Assembly (NCBI RefSeq): GCF_038502225.1
Contig: NC_091301.1
Coordinates: 15,787,617-15,851,616 of the forward strand
Direction of reading: 5' to 3'
Length of the DNA: 64,000 bases
Source: Cherax quadricarinatus
Lineage: Eukaryota; Arthropoda; Malacostraca; Decapoda; Parastacidae
Shown here: in pieces, positions 1 to 10,794 of the stretch
How positions within the stretch are numbered: the first letter of the stretch is position 1
Layout of the letters: each line of letters starts with the position of its first letter
Notes under the pieces: generated by a model
What the model was told of the DNA's origin: nothing
Databases searched by the model: none
What the model saw: only the letters and a program-made list of their open reading frames with translations
Program-made: the position numbers and the translations under genes

Positions 1-206
1 ATCTAGCTAAATGTACATAAATGTATGCAGTTGAAGAGGTAATTGATATATTATTCTTTGAAAAAACCTAGACAATAAAATGATCATTTGAATATTACAG
101 TAAAACCTCTAGGATAAAATATATTCCATTATGTGATATGACAGATTACTATTTAATTTTAATAACTTTATACAGTACTATTAAACTTTTATTAAAATAA
201 TAATTA

Positions 207-724
207 CAGTGGACCCTCGACCAACGATGGCATCGATTAACGATAAATCTGACCAGCGATACATTTTAACGCAAAATTTTTGCCTCGACTAGCGCTAAAA
301 AACATGACCAACACTATTTGTTCCGTCAGACGTGTCCACTTCTGGCCAGTGTTTACAAGCCAGCCAGCCACCGCGGTCGCTTCCAAGCATACAATCGGAA
401 CATTTCATGTTATCACAACCTCAAATCCTAATGGAAGGGGATTCCCCTTCTAAACACTAAGACCATCAACACTCTCCCCTCCTCCCATCCCAACAGTCAT
501 CACCAGATCTTCAATAAAGGTAAGTGTCATGTATCTGTGCATGTCTTCTTCAGTTTGTGTGTATTAAAATTAATATTTCATGTGGTAAAAACAATTTTTT
601 TTTTCATACTTTGGGGTGTCCTACACGGATTAATTTGATTTCCATTATTTCTTATGGGGAAAATTAACTTGACTAACGATGAGCTCTCAGGAACGGATTA
701 ATAGCGTTAGTCGAGGGTCCACTG
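207..724. mobile_element. Tigger-type MITE, 518 bp
   Basis: The terminal inverted repeats CAGTGGACCCTCGAC and GTCGAGGGTCCACTG are flanked by TA on both sides (205-206, 725-726), the pogo/Tigger target duplication. Internal sequence near 425-530 resembles the 3' end of the longer Tigger copies (AATGGAAGG.GATTC, then TTCAATAAAGGTAAGTG). No transposase core remains, so this is an internally deleted, non-autonomous copy. Confidence 0.85.
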
Positions 725-929
725 TATATTAAGCTTTGCATTAAAATAATCTAACTTTGACTATACAATGTAAAGTAGTTTAAAATTCTAGCTTTAGTCT
801 GCTTTAAGTGATATACATAATCAGGGGCTTTTCAGCATGAATGAAATAAACTGAATTCTGTAACAGTTATGTACATTTTGAAAATAAAACTGGTTTGTTG
901 ATATGTTTTGTCTATTTGAATCAACTTAC

Positions 930-1197
930 TTTTTACTACTGTTTACCCAGTCCATTAACAAAAGGGAAACATTTGAGCTTTTCCAAACATTCATGTCTGC
1001 CACAAAGACATCTGTATTGAAGGTACACGATTTCGGTTTAATCTTGAAACCTCTCAGCTTGGGGTGCTGTAGGTTGATGTGTGTCGAGTATCGAGGTTTT
1101 GCCAAATTGAACCGTTTAGAGCCTGAATTACATTCCTCTGAGAAAGCGCCCAAATGAGAACTTCTTATATCTACGTCAATCAGCTCACTCACATCAC
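930..1197 (-). CDS. GLT8D-like exon 6 (central GT8 domain)
   Basis: The exon encodes residues 201-288: DVSELIDVDIRSSHLGAFSE, then a divergent loop, then CTFNTDVFVADMNVWKSSNV and LLLMDWVN. The GAFSE and CTFNxDVFVADxxxW blocks are typical of the GLT8D family. The acceptor is TTCTCAG/GTGATG and the donor AAAAA/GTAAGT. Two bases of the next codon are carried into an exon beyond the left edge. Confidence 0.93.
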
Positions 1198-1797
1198 CTG
1201 AGAAATTAAAAAAGGTTTGTGGGATTAATAACACACATACTCACACAAAACCAAAAAAAACAATAACTTTAGCATACAATTTTCAATTTTGTTAAATGCT
1301 GCAGTTTGAATAAATATTGAAAGGGGTTATGCAGCAAAAAAAAAAAAAAATAAGATATAATAGAGTAGAAGAAACATACAGTACAGTTATTATTTTAAAA
1401 AATTCATGCTTGGAGTATTTAAATTATACAAACTCAGAAAATTTTCTCTCTCCAGAAAAATCAAAGGCAGAGATAATTTCCAAATTAATTTTTCTTTTGC
1501 ATTTTTTTCAGAAAATTCTGAATTTCTGAGATTCATTCTCAATAACAATGAATTTGTATTTTCTGATTTTGAGAGAATTCCTTTCAAGAAAGGATACAAT
1601 CCAAGAGGTTACTGCAAAAACCAACACCAAAAATACTACTGCAATTATTCAACATTATACAACTTACTTTCTACATCCCTGGGTTTTGGTTAAAATGTTT
1701 ATATTGTAATTCTTAAAAACACAGTAAAAGAGGTGAACCCCAACAAGCACTGTTTGTCAATTCCACAGAACAAGGATGCAAGGGTGGCCTATGTTAA

Positions 1798-1919
1798 TTT
1801 TTTTTTTTTTTCAACAAGTCGGCCGTCTCCCACCGAGGCAGGGTGACCCAAAAAAGAAAGAAAATCCCCAAAAAGAAAATACTTTCATCATCATTCAACA
1901 CTTTCACCACACTCGCACA
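1798..1919 (-). mobile_element. Short 3' end of the RTE-like LINE with 9-bp target duplication
   Basis: The minus strand ends in poly(A), seen as a T run at 1798-1812, and carries the same 3' UTR (GGGTCACCCTGCCTCGGTGG type) as the copies at 4.3 kb and 53.4 kb. CTATGTTAA flanks it at 1789-1797 and 1920-1928. Only about 120 bp were inserted. Confidence 0.8.
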
Positions 1920-1928
1920 CTATGTTAA

Positions 1929-3130
1929 ATATAGTATTAAAATACTGGAGTGGTTAGTTAGCAATACAGCGACAACAAGTATGGTAAAGAGATACAGTAG
2001 GCAGAGCTAGTCTTTACTCTGATGTTTAGCTCAGTGTTGAGCTTTATCATTATGCTAATATAGCTTCAAGACTTTATAAAGCTCAATAATGAGCTATACA
2101 TTATCAGAGTAAAGAGTTACTCCAAATGCTGTCTTTCTTGATCATGCAATGAAAAAATAATGATTTTCCTAAAACCTGGTAGCTCCCAAAACACACAAGT
2201 TCTGTCTATCATAATACAGTAGGAAACTGTACAGTGTGTAACATTAAGCTGCAAAGAAAATGATAATGAAGCACTCACTAGAAGTAGGTGAGCATCCTTC
2301 ATTAACTTGACTTGAACTGTGTCAAGTGAAAAGTGGCATTTGCTGCAGCTTAGTTGACGAATCCTGCTTCCCTCCCTTATGCACAAACATAATGCTGTAT
2401 AACATCCAATTTTATGTCCAAAATGTTGTTTTCTGTTAGCCTTTGAACAAGGCTTTTTAAAGTTAATCAGGAATGTGATGGAATGACAGCTGTGATAATA
2501 TATTCGCAGAAATTTTCTAGTAAATGACTGCCATGGTCACCATAGAACTTGTGTGCATGAAGAAGGGGTTGGCTGACAAAAGATAGTTTTCTTGCCAATT
2601 TCAGTTACACCTGACACTTGCTGCTGTATGTACCTAACATCTTCCATTACTTTAAGGAAAATAGAATAGTACACATCTTATGGTGTTGAAATTTGTGGAC
2701 TGCTCTGATTGCCAGGGCATCTGTATATCAAACTGCTGTACCATCTTCCTTATCTAACTAGTAAAACTCATTTATATTGCATACTTTTAGTAAATAGGTT
2801 CCTTCTTTAATTATGTCCAGTGAAATGGAATGCTGCATGTTTTCATTTTGTATAAAAATATCATAACTCATGGAAGGTCATGACACTGCAAGCACTGGCT
2901 GTGCTATACCAGACCATTCTGTGTAAACTAACTCTCCCAACATGTAGGAAAACAATCCAGTCTTATCTACAGTGAATAATCATATTATTTAGCAAACTTC
3001 TCCATTACCTTCCAGCAAAAGAAAATGCTGCATTTGTTCATTTAATGAATAAATATTGTAGATGGGCAAGAGAAATCTTATCATTGCCTTGCAATGCGTT
3101 TCTTGTAAAAATTATCTAAATATCCATTAA
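1929..3130. other. GLT8D intron sequence without recognised features
   Basis: This AT-rich sequence on either strand shows no long conserved reading frame, tandem repeat or terminal repeat that I can support. It is part of the intron between GLT8D exons 5 and 6. Confidence 0.5.
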
Positions 3131-3149
3131 TTATGAGAAGAAACCAAAG

Positions 3150-4310
3150 TGAGGGGTGGGATTAAATTATGGGGAATTCAATACAAAATGGGAAGTGACA
3201 CAGTTACTTTTTGCTGATGATACTGTGCTTATGGGAGATTCTAAAGAAAAATTGCAAAGGTTAGTGTACGAATCTGGGAGTGAGTAAAGGTAGAAAGTTG
3301 AAAGTGAACATAGAAAAGAGTAAGGTGATGAGGGTATCAAATGATTTAGATAAAGAAAAATTGTATATCAAATTGGGGAGGAGGAGTATGGAAGAAGTGA
3401 ATGTTTTCAGATATTTGGGAGTTGACGTGTCAGCGGATGGATTCATGAAGGATGAGGTTAATCATAGAATTGATGAAGGAAAAAAGGTGAGTGGTGCATT
3501 GAGGTATATGTGGAGGCAAAAAATGTTATCTATGGAGGCAAAGAAAGGAATGTATGAAAGTATAGTAGTACCAACACTCTTATATGGGTGTGAAGCTTGG
3601 GTTGTATATGCTGCAGCGAGGAGGCGGTTGGAGGCAGTGGAGATGTCCTGTCTAAGGGCAATGTTTGGTGTAAATATTATGCAGAAAATTCGGAGTGTGG
3701 AAATTAGGAGAAGGTGTGGAGTTAATAAAAGTGTATTAGTCAGAGGGCTGAAGAGGATTTGTTGAGGTGGTTTGGTCATTTAGAGAAAATGGATCAAAGT
3801 AGAATGACATGGAGAGCGTATAAATCTGTAGGGGAAGGAAGGCGGGGTAGGGGTCGTCCTTGAAAAGGTTGGAGGGAGGGGGTAAAGGTGGTGTTGTGGG
3901 TGAGGGGTTTGGACTTTCAGCGTGCGTGAGCGTGTTAGATAGGAGTGAATGGAGACTAATGGTATTTGGGACCTGACGATCTGTTAGAATGTGAGCAGGG
4001 TAATATTTAGCGAAGGGATTCAGGGAAACCGGTTATTTTATATAACCGGACTTGAGTCCTGGAAATGGGAAGTACAATGCCTGCACTCTAAAGGAGGGGT
4101 TTGTGATATTGGCAGTTTGGAGGGATATATTGTGTATTTTTATATGTATATACGTACAGTACTTCTAAACTGTTGTATTCTGGGCACCTCTGCAAAAACA
4201 GTGATTATGTGTGAGTGAGGTGAAAGTGTTGAATGATGATGAAAGTATTTTCTTTTTGGGTCACCCTGCCTCGGTGGGAGATGGCCGACTTGTTAAAAAA
4301 AAAAAAAATT
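3150..4310 (+). mobile_element. RTE-like LINE, 5'-truncated
   Basis: A reverse transcriptase remnant (LLFADDTVLMGDS-like at about 3205-3245, broken frame) is followed by the C-terminal domain frame and a 3' UTR ending in poly(A) at 4298-4308. The same 3' UTR recurs at 1798-1919, 53379-53734 and, in part, near 6300. Confidence 0.8.
3280..3765 (+). pseudogene. RTE-like LINE reverse transcriptase, C-terminal fragment
   Basis: 161 residues including KLKVNIEKSKVMRVSNDL, FRYLGVDVSADGF and YESIVVPTLLYGCEAW, the connection and thumb region found after the YADD/FADD box in non-LTR reverse transcriptases. The polymerase core upstream is frameshifted and the endonuclease is absent. Placement in the RTE group is by resemblance only. 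Confidence 0.75.
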
Positions 4311-4347
4311 CTGTAAACTGAATTCTTATTGTTATTAAGAATCTTAC

Positions 4348-4514
4348 CTTGAACAATTACATCAGAATCAAGGTAAATAAATCTCCCATCCAAATCTGGG
4401 AAGATTGACTGAAGATATATTTTGGCAAAGTGTGGCTTTCCTTTAGGCATCTGAGGATCATGTGGACGTATGGTGTAGTTGACCCTGTGCAACTTTGTCT
4501 GTAGCACCCATTTC
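4348..4514 (-). CDS. GLT8D-like exon 5 (DxD motif)
   Basis: The exon encodes residues 145-199, starting KWVLQTKLHRVNY and including KPHFAKIYLQSIFPDL and YLDSDVIVQ. D193-S194-D195 is the metal and nucleotide-sugar binding DxD of GT8 enzymes. Vertebrate GLT8D proteins usually read DDD here, so the middle residue differs but both acidic ligands are kept. The acceptor (TTAAAG/GAAATGG) is weak but is the only one that keeps frame and restores the conserved RKW start. The donor is CAAG/GTAAGA. Confidence 0.93.
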
Positions 4515-4841
4515 CTTTAATGAAGTAGGAGTTTTGTAATTAGAATGGTAATAGGTTTCTTTAAATAAAATATAGTATGTCATAGAAAAAGAGAGAGAGA
4601 GACTACTTCAAGAGAACTCATCCCTGGAATAGCATGCAATATAGGTAGTGTGGCATACACACTTGTAACTAAAAAATTAAACCATGTGCTGTACAAGTGT
4701 ACATGTATACCATAATAACTAATATAATTTACATGCATGAAAATGAAAAGGTACTGTAACATTTCTAGAGGTTACAGAAAAGAACTAAAACTGTAGAAAA
4801 AAAAAGGTAAAATTTATGTTAATAATAATTCTTCAACTAAC

Positions 4842-4983
4842 CTGAAATCTGGGATGACAATCTTTGGCAATGTTATATAAAAACGGACAGATGATTTTGT
4901 GTTTGACACAACACTGTTCATGGCTGAAGTAACTCCAATAAGTGTATCAGCATTTCCAGAGATCACAATTTTCACAGTTTTAC
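4842..4983 (-). CDS. GLT8D-like exon 4 (start of GT8 domain)
   Basis: The exon encodes residues 98-143, opening KTVKIVISGNADTLIG and then AMNSVVSNTKSSVRFYI. The ISGN strand, the AMNS helix and the SNT..VRFYI strand match the first beta-alpha-beta unit of GLT8D proteins. The acceptor is TTTCAG and the donor CAG/GTTAG. It leaves two bases of Arg144. Confidence 0.9.
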
Positions 4984-5037
4984 CTGAAATCAAATGAGGG
5001 CTGGTTTAAAAATACTGCTCGGAATGCAAGTATAATA

Positions 5038-6164
5038 CAGTACACCCTTGTATTACACGGTAGTTATGTTCCTGAAAATGCTGTTAAATAAATCTGTGTT
5101 ATATAAACTTTAGAGCTTATGGGAAAAATAGGGTTATGTTCCTGGGACCCCCCAAAAGCCAAACAACCTTTTTCAGACATCCAGATCTTACAAAAATAAA
5201 AATGATAATGTTTTTGTTGCTTAAGATTGAAAATGCAACAGAAATAATGTTATTTACCTTAAATTGTGGTCGCTGGTGTGTGTTAGTGATTGTGAAGAGA
5301 GTGGAGATGCATGGTGTGGCCCTACTGGGCCGAGGTGGATGGTTGTTGGTTGTCGGCAGAAGTGGATGGTTGAGGTTCTGATACTGAAGTCAATGGTTGT
5401 ATTGGAGTGTGCATAAATTCTGTAATGGATCTCTGGCTTCTTTTACCTTGCAGTACATTATACATTATTCCAGAAGCTTGGTACTGCCAAGTTGGAATCA
5501 AAGTCCAGTGATACAACTAGTTTTTTTCGTCATTTTTCTTGTGTAGTTACACTTGAATGACTTAACTCCCTGATCCAGTGGTTGTATTAAAGATGTATTT
5601 GGAGGTAAAACACAACTTTTACATGTGAGGTCACATCCCACAATGCTTTGGGATGAGTATGGGTATTATCAAGAATGAAGAGAGCCTTGAATGCAAGGTT
5701 CTTGCTGTACAGGTAAAACTTGACTTCAGGAATAAAGTGATGCTTAAACCAGTCAATAAATATTTCCTCTGACATCCATGCTGACTGTTCTGACCAAATT
5801 ACTGGTAAGGTGTCTTTATCTACACTTTTCAAAGCATGAGGATTCTTAGAGTGGTAAATAACCATGGGCTTACACTTGAAATCACCTATGTATTACTGTA
5901 AAGGAGCAAGGTGAAGCAATCCTTTGCTGCCTTGAAGCCCGGTGCAGCCCTGTGGAGACAGTGGTCTCACCCACAGCCAGGCAGTGGCCTGAGCTAGGGA
6001 AATATCCCATGGGTGACACTCCAAATTTTTTCCCCTCCTGCAAACTGAACTGTGTTAAAGTTAATTTTACAAAGTGTTGTATAAATTTATGCAGCAATTT
6101 TTCAACAGTGTAATAATCAAAAGTGTGCAAAATAAATCAGTGTAATACGAGGGTCTACTTCTGT
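5038..6164 (-). mobile_element. Decayed Tigger-like element
   Basis: The ends are imperfect inverted repeats (CAGTACACCCTTGTATTACA on the left; GTGTAATACGAGGGTCTACT on the right). A transposase fragment on the minus strand lies inside. It sits in GLT8D intron 3. Boundaries are approximate because the termini have diverged. Confidence 0.6.
5587..5865 (-). pseudogene. Tigger-like DDE transposase fragment
   Basis: The sequence reads MVIYHSKNPHALKSVDKDTL, then IFIDWFKHHFIPEVKFYL and FILDNTHTHP. The last block corresponds to the second catalytic Asp motif (LxxDNAPxHP in intact copies). The helix-turn-helix part and the third acidic residue are missing. Confidence 0.7.
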
Positions 6165-6701
6165 ATTACAAATTTTAACATAATTTTATTAAAAAACTAT
6201 GAATCAGATTACAGAATAAAAGCAGTGCCTAAACTCTGAAGGTGAGGTAGGGATGTTGCAACTTCTAGAAAAACAGAAATTGAATGAATTATGGTGAATG
6301 TGTTTTCTTCTTTGGGTCACCCTGCCTTGGAGGGAGACAGCCACTGAGATGAAATAAAAAAACATTAATTTTTTTTAATTTATTGCTTAACCCTTTCACT
6401 GTTGGAAGCTCCAAAATTAAAAGTGCTCACAATGTCGGCATTTAAAAAAAAAAAAAAGTTGAATTATTTCCATTTCTTTTTCTTAGGTACCTTTATAACA
6501 TGATGCTGACAACAGCTGGCTAACTTCTAGGTACGTATCTATTTACTGCTAGGTAAGAGAGGCAGCATGTGTTAGGAGACTTGCCCATATATTCACCTCC
6601 TAGCAGTGAGGGGAATCTCATGGAAAGGCAAATCAGATATTTTTTTTCTTTTGGTCCCCTTCTCTAAATGTAATACAGTACATAAAAATCCTAACACTAA
6701 C

Positions 6702-6810
6702 CTGAGTTTTGTGTGCTGCTAACATTGCTAGTAACTGATGACAATGTATTAACTTTGGACTGATTTCCACTGTTCATCTTGGCTGCTTCAATGAGTTCAC
6801 CAAGCAACAC
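6702..6810 (-). CDS. GLT8D-like exon 3 (stem region)
   Basis: This exon encodes residues 61-96, rich in Ser, Thr and Asn (for example VTSNVSSTQNS), as in the luminal stem of a Golgi enzyme. The acceptor reads GAAG/GTGTTG and the donor CTCAG/GTTAG. It ends with one base of Gly97, completed by the GT opening the next exon. Two or three NxS/T sites are present and could be glycosylated. Confidence 0.75.
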
Positions 6811-7046
6811 CTTCAGAAAAAAGACCATACTGTATTTTATTTTCAGTAAAATGTATTTGCAAGTAAAATGCTCTATAAACCCAAAACTACTGTATTCAAG
6901 CAAATCTTCCATTTTATTTGAAGAACAGTATCATATTTTTTGAAAGATAGATATTTTTTTGTGGCATACATATACTCTAATTAAGCACACAGTGTTCAAC
7001 ATGTGAAATAATACTGTACAGTACTGAGCACTCCTCAAGCACCTAC

Positions 7047-7201
7047 ATGACTTTTGGCTGCCCTAGCCAAAGGAACATTGTCTGCTAGACTGGTATGTGC
7101 AGACCTCCGCTGAGTATCAGTAATGTCTCCAGGCTGCCATTTTAGGGAAGACATAACATACACAAGCAGTACGGTCCAACCAACCCCAGTCACCACCACA
7201 C
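7047..7201 (-). CDS. GLT8D-like exon 2 (signal anchor)
   Basis: The exon follows a TTTCAG acceptor and ends at a GTAGGT donor. It encodes residues 10-60, beginning VVVTGVGWTVLLVYV, a hydrophobic membrane segment, followed by a polar stem. It enters with two bases of a split codon and leaves in phase 0, fitting both neighbours. Sequence outside the membrane segment is not conserved enough to recognise by eye. Confidence 0.65.
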
Positions 7202-7269
7202 CTGAAATGTTTTAGATAATCATTAACAAACCTGAGTATATGTAATTCATGTTTCCTTTTATTTTCCAT

Positions 7270-7289
7270 TATTTGTATGTATGTATGTA

Positions 7290-7368
<79 letters not shown>
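7270..7368. repeat. (TA)n microsatellite
   Basis: About 50 TA units run directly up to the left terminus of the Tigger-derived element at 7369. Translations of it give Tyr-Ile strings of no meaning. Confidence 0.98.
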
Positions 7369-7371
<3 letters not shown>

Positions 7372-7653
7372 TGGACCCTCTTTTTCATAATTAATCCATT
7401 CCAGAGTGTGACTAATGGCAAAATTTACGATCTGCGAAACTATTTTCCCCATAAGAAATAATGTAAATCCAATTAATCCGTTCCAGACACCCAAAAGCAT
7501 TAAAACAAAATAATTTTTTTACATGAATGATAGATGTACATACACAGAAAACAATGAGACATGAAGAATAAAACAATAATAACATGACACTTACCTTTAT
7601 TGAAGATTCTTCTTAGTTTATGGAAGATGGAAGGAGGGAAGAGGATGGAGAAA

Positions 7654-7863
7654 TTACTGTTTGGAAGGGGAATCCCCTTCCATAAAGACTTTAGGTACCA
7701 AGTCCTTTTCCGGGGTTACTTCCCTTCTTTGTTTTTTAATGCCACTAGGACCAGCTTGGGAGTCACTGCACACCTGAGGCACTAAATATCTGTCTAGAGA
7801 GCTCTGTTTCTGGCATCTCTTTAAAATTTCCCTAAAATGGGACAAGACATTGTCATTGTACAT
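7654..7863 (-). pseudogene. Tigger transposase C-terminal fragment
   Basis: The fragment reads MYNDNVLSHFREILKRCQKQ, SSLDRYLVPQ and ending MEGDSPSKQ, nearly the same C-terminus as the copies at 9140-9346 and 57870 onward. In the intact layout this region follows the DDE core. Confidence 0.85.
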
Positions 7864-7959
7864 GTTGCTGACACGGCTTGCAACAGCTTTGTTGGGTGAT
7901 GTTCCTCCACAAATCTTTCCATCCTACTCCACATTGCACAAATCTCCATTACTACCTGA

Positions 7960-8200
7960 CTTTACCACCATCATTACCACCCTCTACCACCATCACTACC
8001 ACCCTCTACCACCATCACTACTACCCTCTACCACCATCACAACCACTACCACCCTCTACCATCATCACAACCACTACCACCATCACAACCACTTCCAACC
8101 TCTACCATCATCACTACCACTACCACCCTCTACCACCATCACTACCACCCTCTACCACCAGCACAACCACTACCACTATCACTACCACCACCACTTTTGT
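7960..8200 (+). repeat. Interrupted (ACC/ATC) simple repeat
   Basis: The stretch is made of TACCACCATCAC and TACCACCCTC variants repeated about 20 times. It lies inside the deleted Tigger element and produces spurious Thr/His/Pro reading frames. Confidence 0.9.
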
Positions 8201-8569
8201 ATATTTCTACAATCTTTTTCTTTAATTTCATTGTGTTTGTCACCGTCTTTACCTAAGCACTGGCACTAGCTTTCTTTGGGCCCGTGGTGGCTTATTTAGC
8301 AGATGTAAGCACTAAAACGAATGGAATATTACAAAATATATCTTATGAATGCGTGGGATCGTGCTAACTCATTGATAAACAATGGCACACTGACTGTGGC
8401 TGCGTCGGGGCTGCTCGAACGCATCTGGGACAAATGACTATTTGTGAGTCAAACGACGATTCACGAGTCAATATTTTGACAAAAAACATTACGATTTGCA
8501 AAAATTGCAACTTCCGGTGCTTACGAAAAACGAGGGTCCACTGTATATATACATGTATATATAGATATA

Positions 8570-9649
8570 CAGTGGACCCCTGAGTTTCGGCAGCCTCGAC
8601 TTTCGCGAAATTCGACCTTCGTTGAGTTTTTTTTGGAAAAATTTGGCCTCAAGTTTCGTGAAAAAACTCGTGTTTCGGCGACTGTCCGGTACCCGTCTGC
8701 CCGTCACTGCGCACACAAAGATAGTCTCCCATGCCATTCACGCTCAGTGTGCCATTGTTTACCAACACGTGACCATCACCCCGCAGGTTCATACAATACA
8801 TTTCATAATAATCCATTGTTTTTTGTGTTTGCAACTGCTAAATAAGTCATCATGGACCCAAGGAAAGCTAGTGCAAGCCCTTTGGTAAATAAAGTGAGTG
8901 ACAGGGATGTGGAAGAGTTGGTGGAGGACCACAGGGAAGAGCTAACCACTGACGAACTGCAAGAGCTTCAACTGGAACAGCATCAGACCACAGCCGAGGA
9001 ACTTGCTTCAGAGGAGGAGGAAGAGGGAGTGGATGAAGTGCCTTTTACAGTGATTAAGGACATGTGTGGAATGTGAAATGAGTTGCAAAGTTTTGTTGAA
9101 AAGTATCACCCTGACCAAGCTGAAACAAGCCATATCTGCAACATGTACAATGACAATATTGTGTCCCACTTCAGGGAAATCTTAAAGAAACGCCAGAAAA
9201 AGACCTCTCTGGACAGATATTTTGTGCGCCAGGGGTCCAGTGACTTTCAAGTTGTTCCCAGAGGCATTAAAATAAGAAGGGAAGTAACCCCAGATAAGGA
9301 CTTGCTACCTAAAGTCCTAATGGAAGGAGATTCTCCCTCCAAACAATAGTGTACACCTTCCTCCTATCACCTCCTCCTATCTTCCATCCACCCAGAAGTC
9401 TTCAGTAAAGGTAAGTGTAATGTTATTATTATTTATTTTAAATGCATGTACTTGATTTCTGATTGTTTTCATTATGTAAATCTTTATTTAATTTGAAAAA
9501 AATATTTTATTTTAATATTTTTGGGTGTCTGGAACGGATTAATTTTATTTCCATTATTTCTTATGGGGAAAACAGTTTCAAGTTTCGTGAATTTCGACCT
9601 TCGGCGGGATCTCTGGAACAGATTAATCATGAAACTCGGGGGTCCATTG
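8570..9649 (+). mobile_element. Internally deleted Tigger element with fused ends of the transposase
   Basis: The inverted ends are CAGTGGACCCCTGAGTTTC and GAAACTCGGGGGTCCATTG, with TA flanks. The start of the transposase (MDPRKASASPLV) is joined directly to the acidic C-terminal region, so the DNA-binding and DDE core were removed. It is in plus orientation relative to the transposase and sits in GLT8D intron 1. Confidence 0.88.
8852..9346 (+). pseudogene. Deleted Tigger transposase (N-terminal tip fused to C-terminus)
   Basis: Residues 1-15 match the start of the transposase at 59638 (minus). Residue 16 onward (VSDRDVEELVEDHREELTTD) matches its C-terminal acidic region. A TGA at 9074-9076 interrupts the frame. 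The same frame then resumes at 9083 with MYNDNIVSHFREILKKRQKK and ends SPSKQ. The catalytic residues are absent. Confidence 0.85.
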
Positions 9650-9814
9650 TATATATATATACACAGTATATACATACGTATGCGTATATATATGTATATA
9701 CCCCACGTCAGCTAACTACATGAAAACCGCCTATTCTCTTGTATCATACACACACAAAAAACAACCTAGACCTCCCCTCGATATCTGCGATTCCCCACAA
9801 TTCGCACTTACGCT

Positions 9815-10200
9815 CAGCCAATTGACTATAAACATAGAAATACGTAGTATAACTATTACCTAATGAATCTTAACTAGTCATAAGTTTGCCTGTGACACTC
9901 CAATATAGGAGCTTCAATAGAAACAATGTGTTGTACCAAAACAAAACCATTCACATTGCTAAATTTACAAACTGTTATGCAGTTACTTAGTCTTAATACT
10001 AATATGTTCCATAATTTGTACCAATATAGAGTTTTGAATTAATCTTAGTCTGCCTGAAATGCCTAGTCATGCTAGGTATGATAGTGGTCCTCTCTGTAAT
10101 TAGTACTACAGTATTTTATAATATGTAAACCACACAATATCCTATAATATGTAAACCCTGCATTGTAATCTTTATAGAGAATAAACTTGATTTCATATAT
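9815..10200 (+). repeat. LINE 3' UTR-like repeat, copy 1
   Basis: The segment is similar over most of its length to 37045-37405, including TCTGCC.GAAATGCCTAG, CATGCTAGGT and a shared AGAGAATAAACTT end. It probably represents the 3' tail of a non-LTR retrotransposon whose coding part is missing here. Confidence 0.6.
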
Positions 10201-10203
10201 ACA

Positions 10204-10222
10204 GTGTGTGTGTGTGTGTGTG

Positions 10223-10300
<78 letters not shown>

Positions 10301-10367
10301 TATATATATATATATATACACACACATATATATATATATATACACACACACACATATATATATATAT

Positions 10368-10418
<51 letters not shown>
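10204..10418. repeat. (GT)/(TA)/(CA) compound microsatellite
   Basis: A short GT run is followed by long TA blocks separated by ACACACAC islets, with a regular alternation near 10290-10375. It abuts the MITE at 10419. Confidence 0.98.
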
Positions 10419-10421
<3 letters not shown>

Positions 10422-10621
10422 TGGACCCCCGGTTAACGATATTTTTTCATTCCAGAAGTATGTTCAGGTCCCAGTACTGACCAAATTTGTTCCCATAAGG
10501 AATATTGTGAAGTAGATTATTCCATTTCAGACCCCCAAACATACACGTACAAATGCACTTACATAAACACACTTACATAATTGGTCACATTGGGAGGTGA
10601 TCGTTAAGCGGGGGTCCACTG
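10419..10621. mobile_element. 203-bp Tigger-type MITE inside a TA tract
   Basis: The inverted repeats CAGTGGACCCCCGGTTAACG and CGTTAAGCGGGGGTCCACTG bound a short interior with no coding content. TA repeats flank both ends, as expected for a TA-targeting element. Confidence 0.88.
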
Positions 10622-10681
10622 TATATATATATATATATATATCTCAAAACATATATATCATATATATATATATCATATATA

Positions 10682-10764
<83 letters not shown>
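10622..10764. repeat. (TA)n microsatellite
   Basis: This is a TA tract with two short interruptions (near 10643-10650 and 10682-10688). It continues from the right edge of the MITE. Confidence 0.97.
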
Positions 10765-10766
<2 letters not shown>

Positions 10767-10794
10767 AAACATCTAGCATTGGCTGGATGCCAAG

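Larger units (their letters stand above)
7369..8543 (-). mobile_element. Internally deleted Tigger element, 1.2 kb
   Basis: The ends read CATTGGACCCTC.TTTTTCAT on the left and CGAGGGTCCACTG on the right, the Tigger terminus, with TA at the right flank and a TA tract at the left. A C-terminal transposase frame lies at 7654-7863 on the minus strand. The middle is replaced by a polymorphic-looking (CACTACCAC)-type repeat at 7960-8200. Confidence 0.8.

Noticed and set aside
7850..8269. Thr/His/Pro-rich frames
   Set aside because: They are caused by the ACC/ATC simple repeat within a Tigger derivative.
8622..8888. 88- and 70-codon frames upstream of the Tigger start
   Set aside because: They lie in the Tigger 5' untranslated end and also appear in mirror form at 59662-59867.
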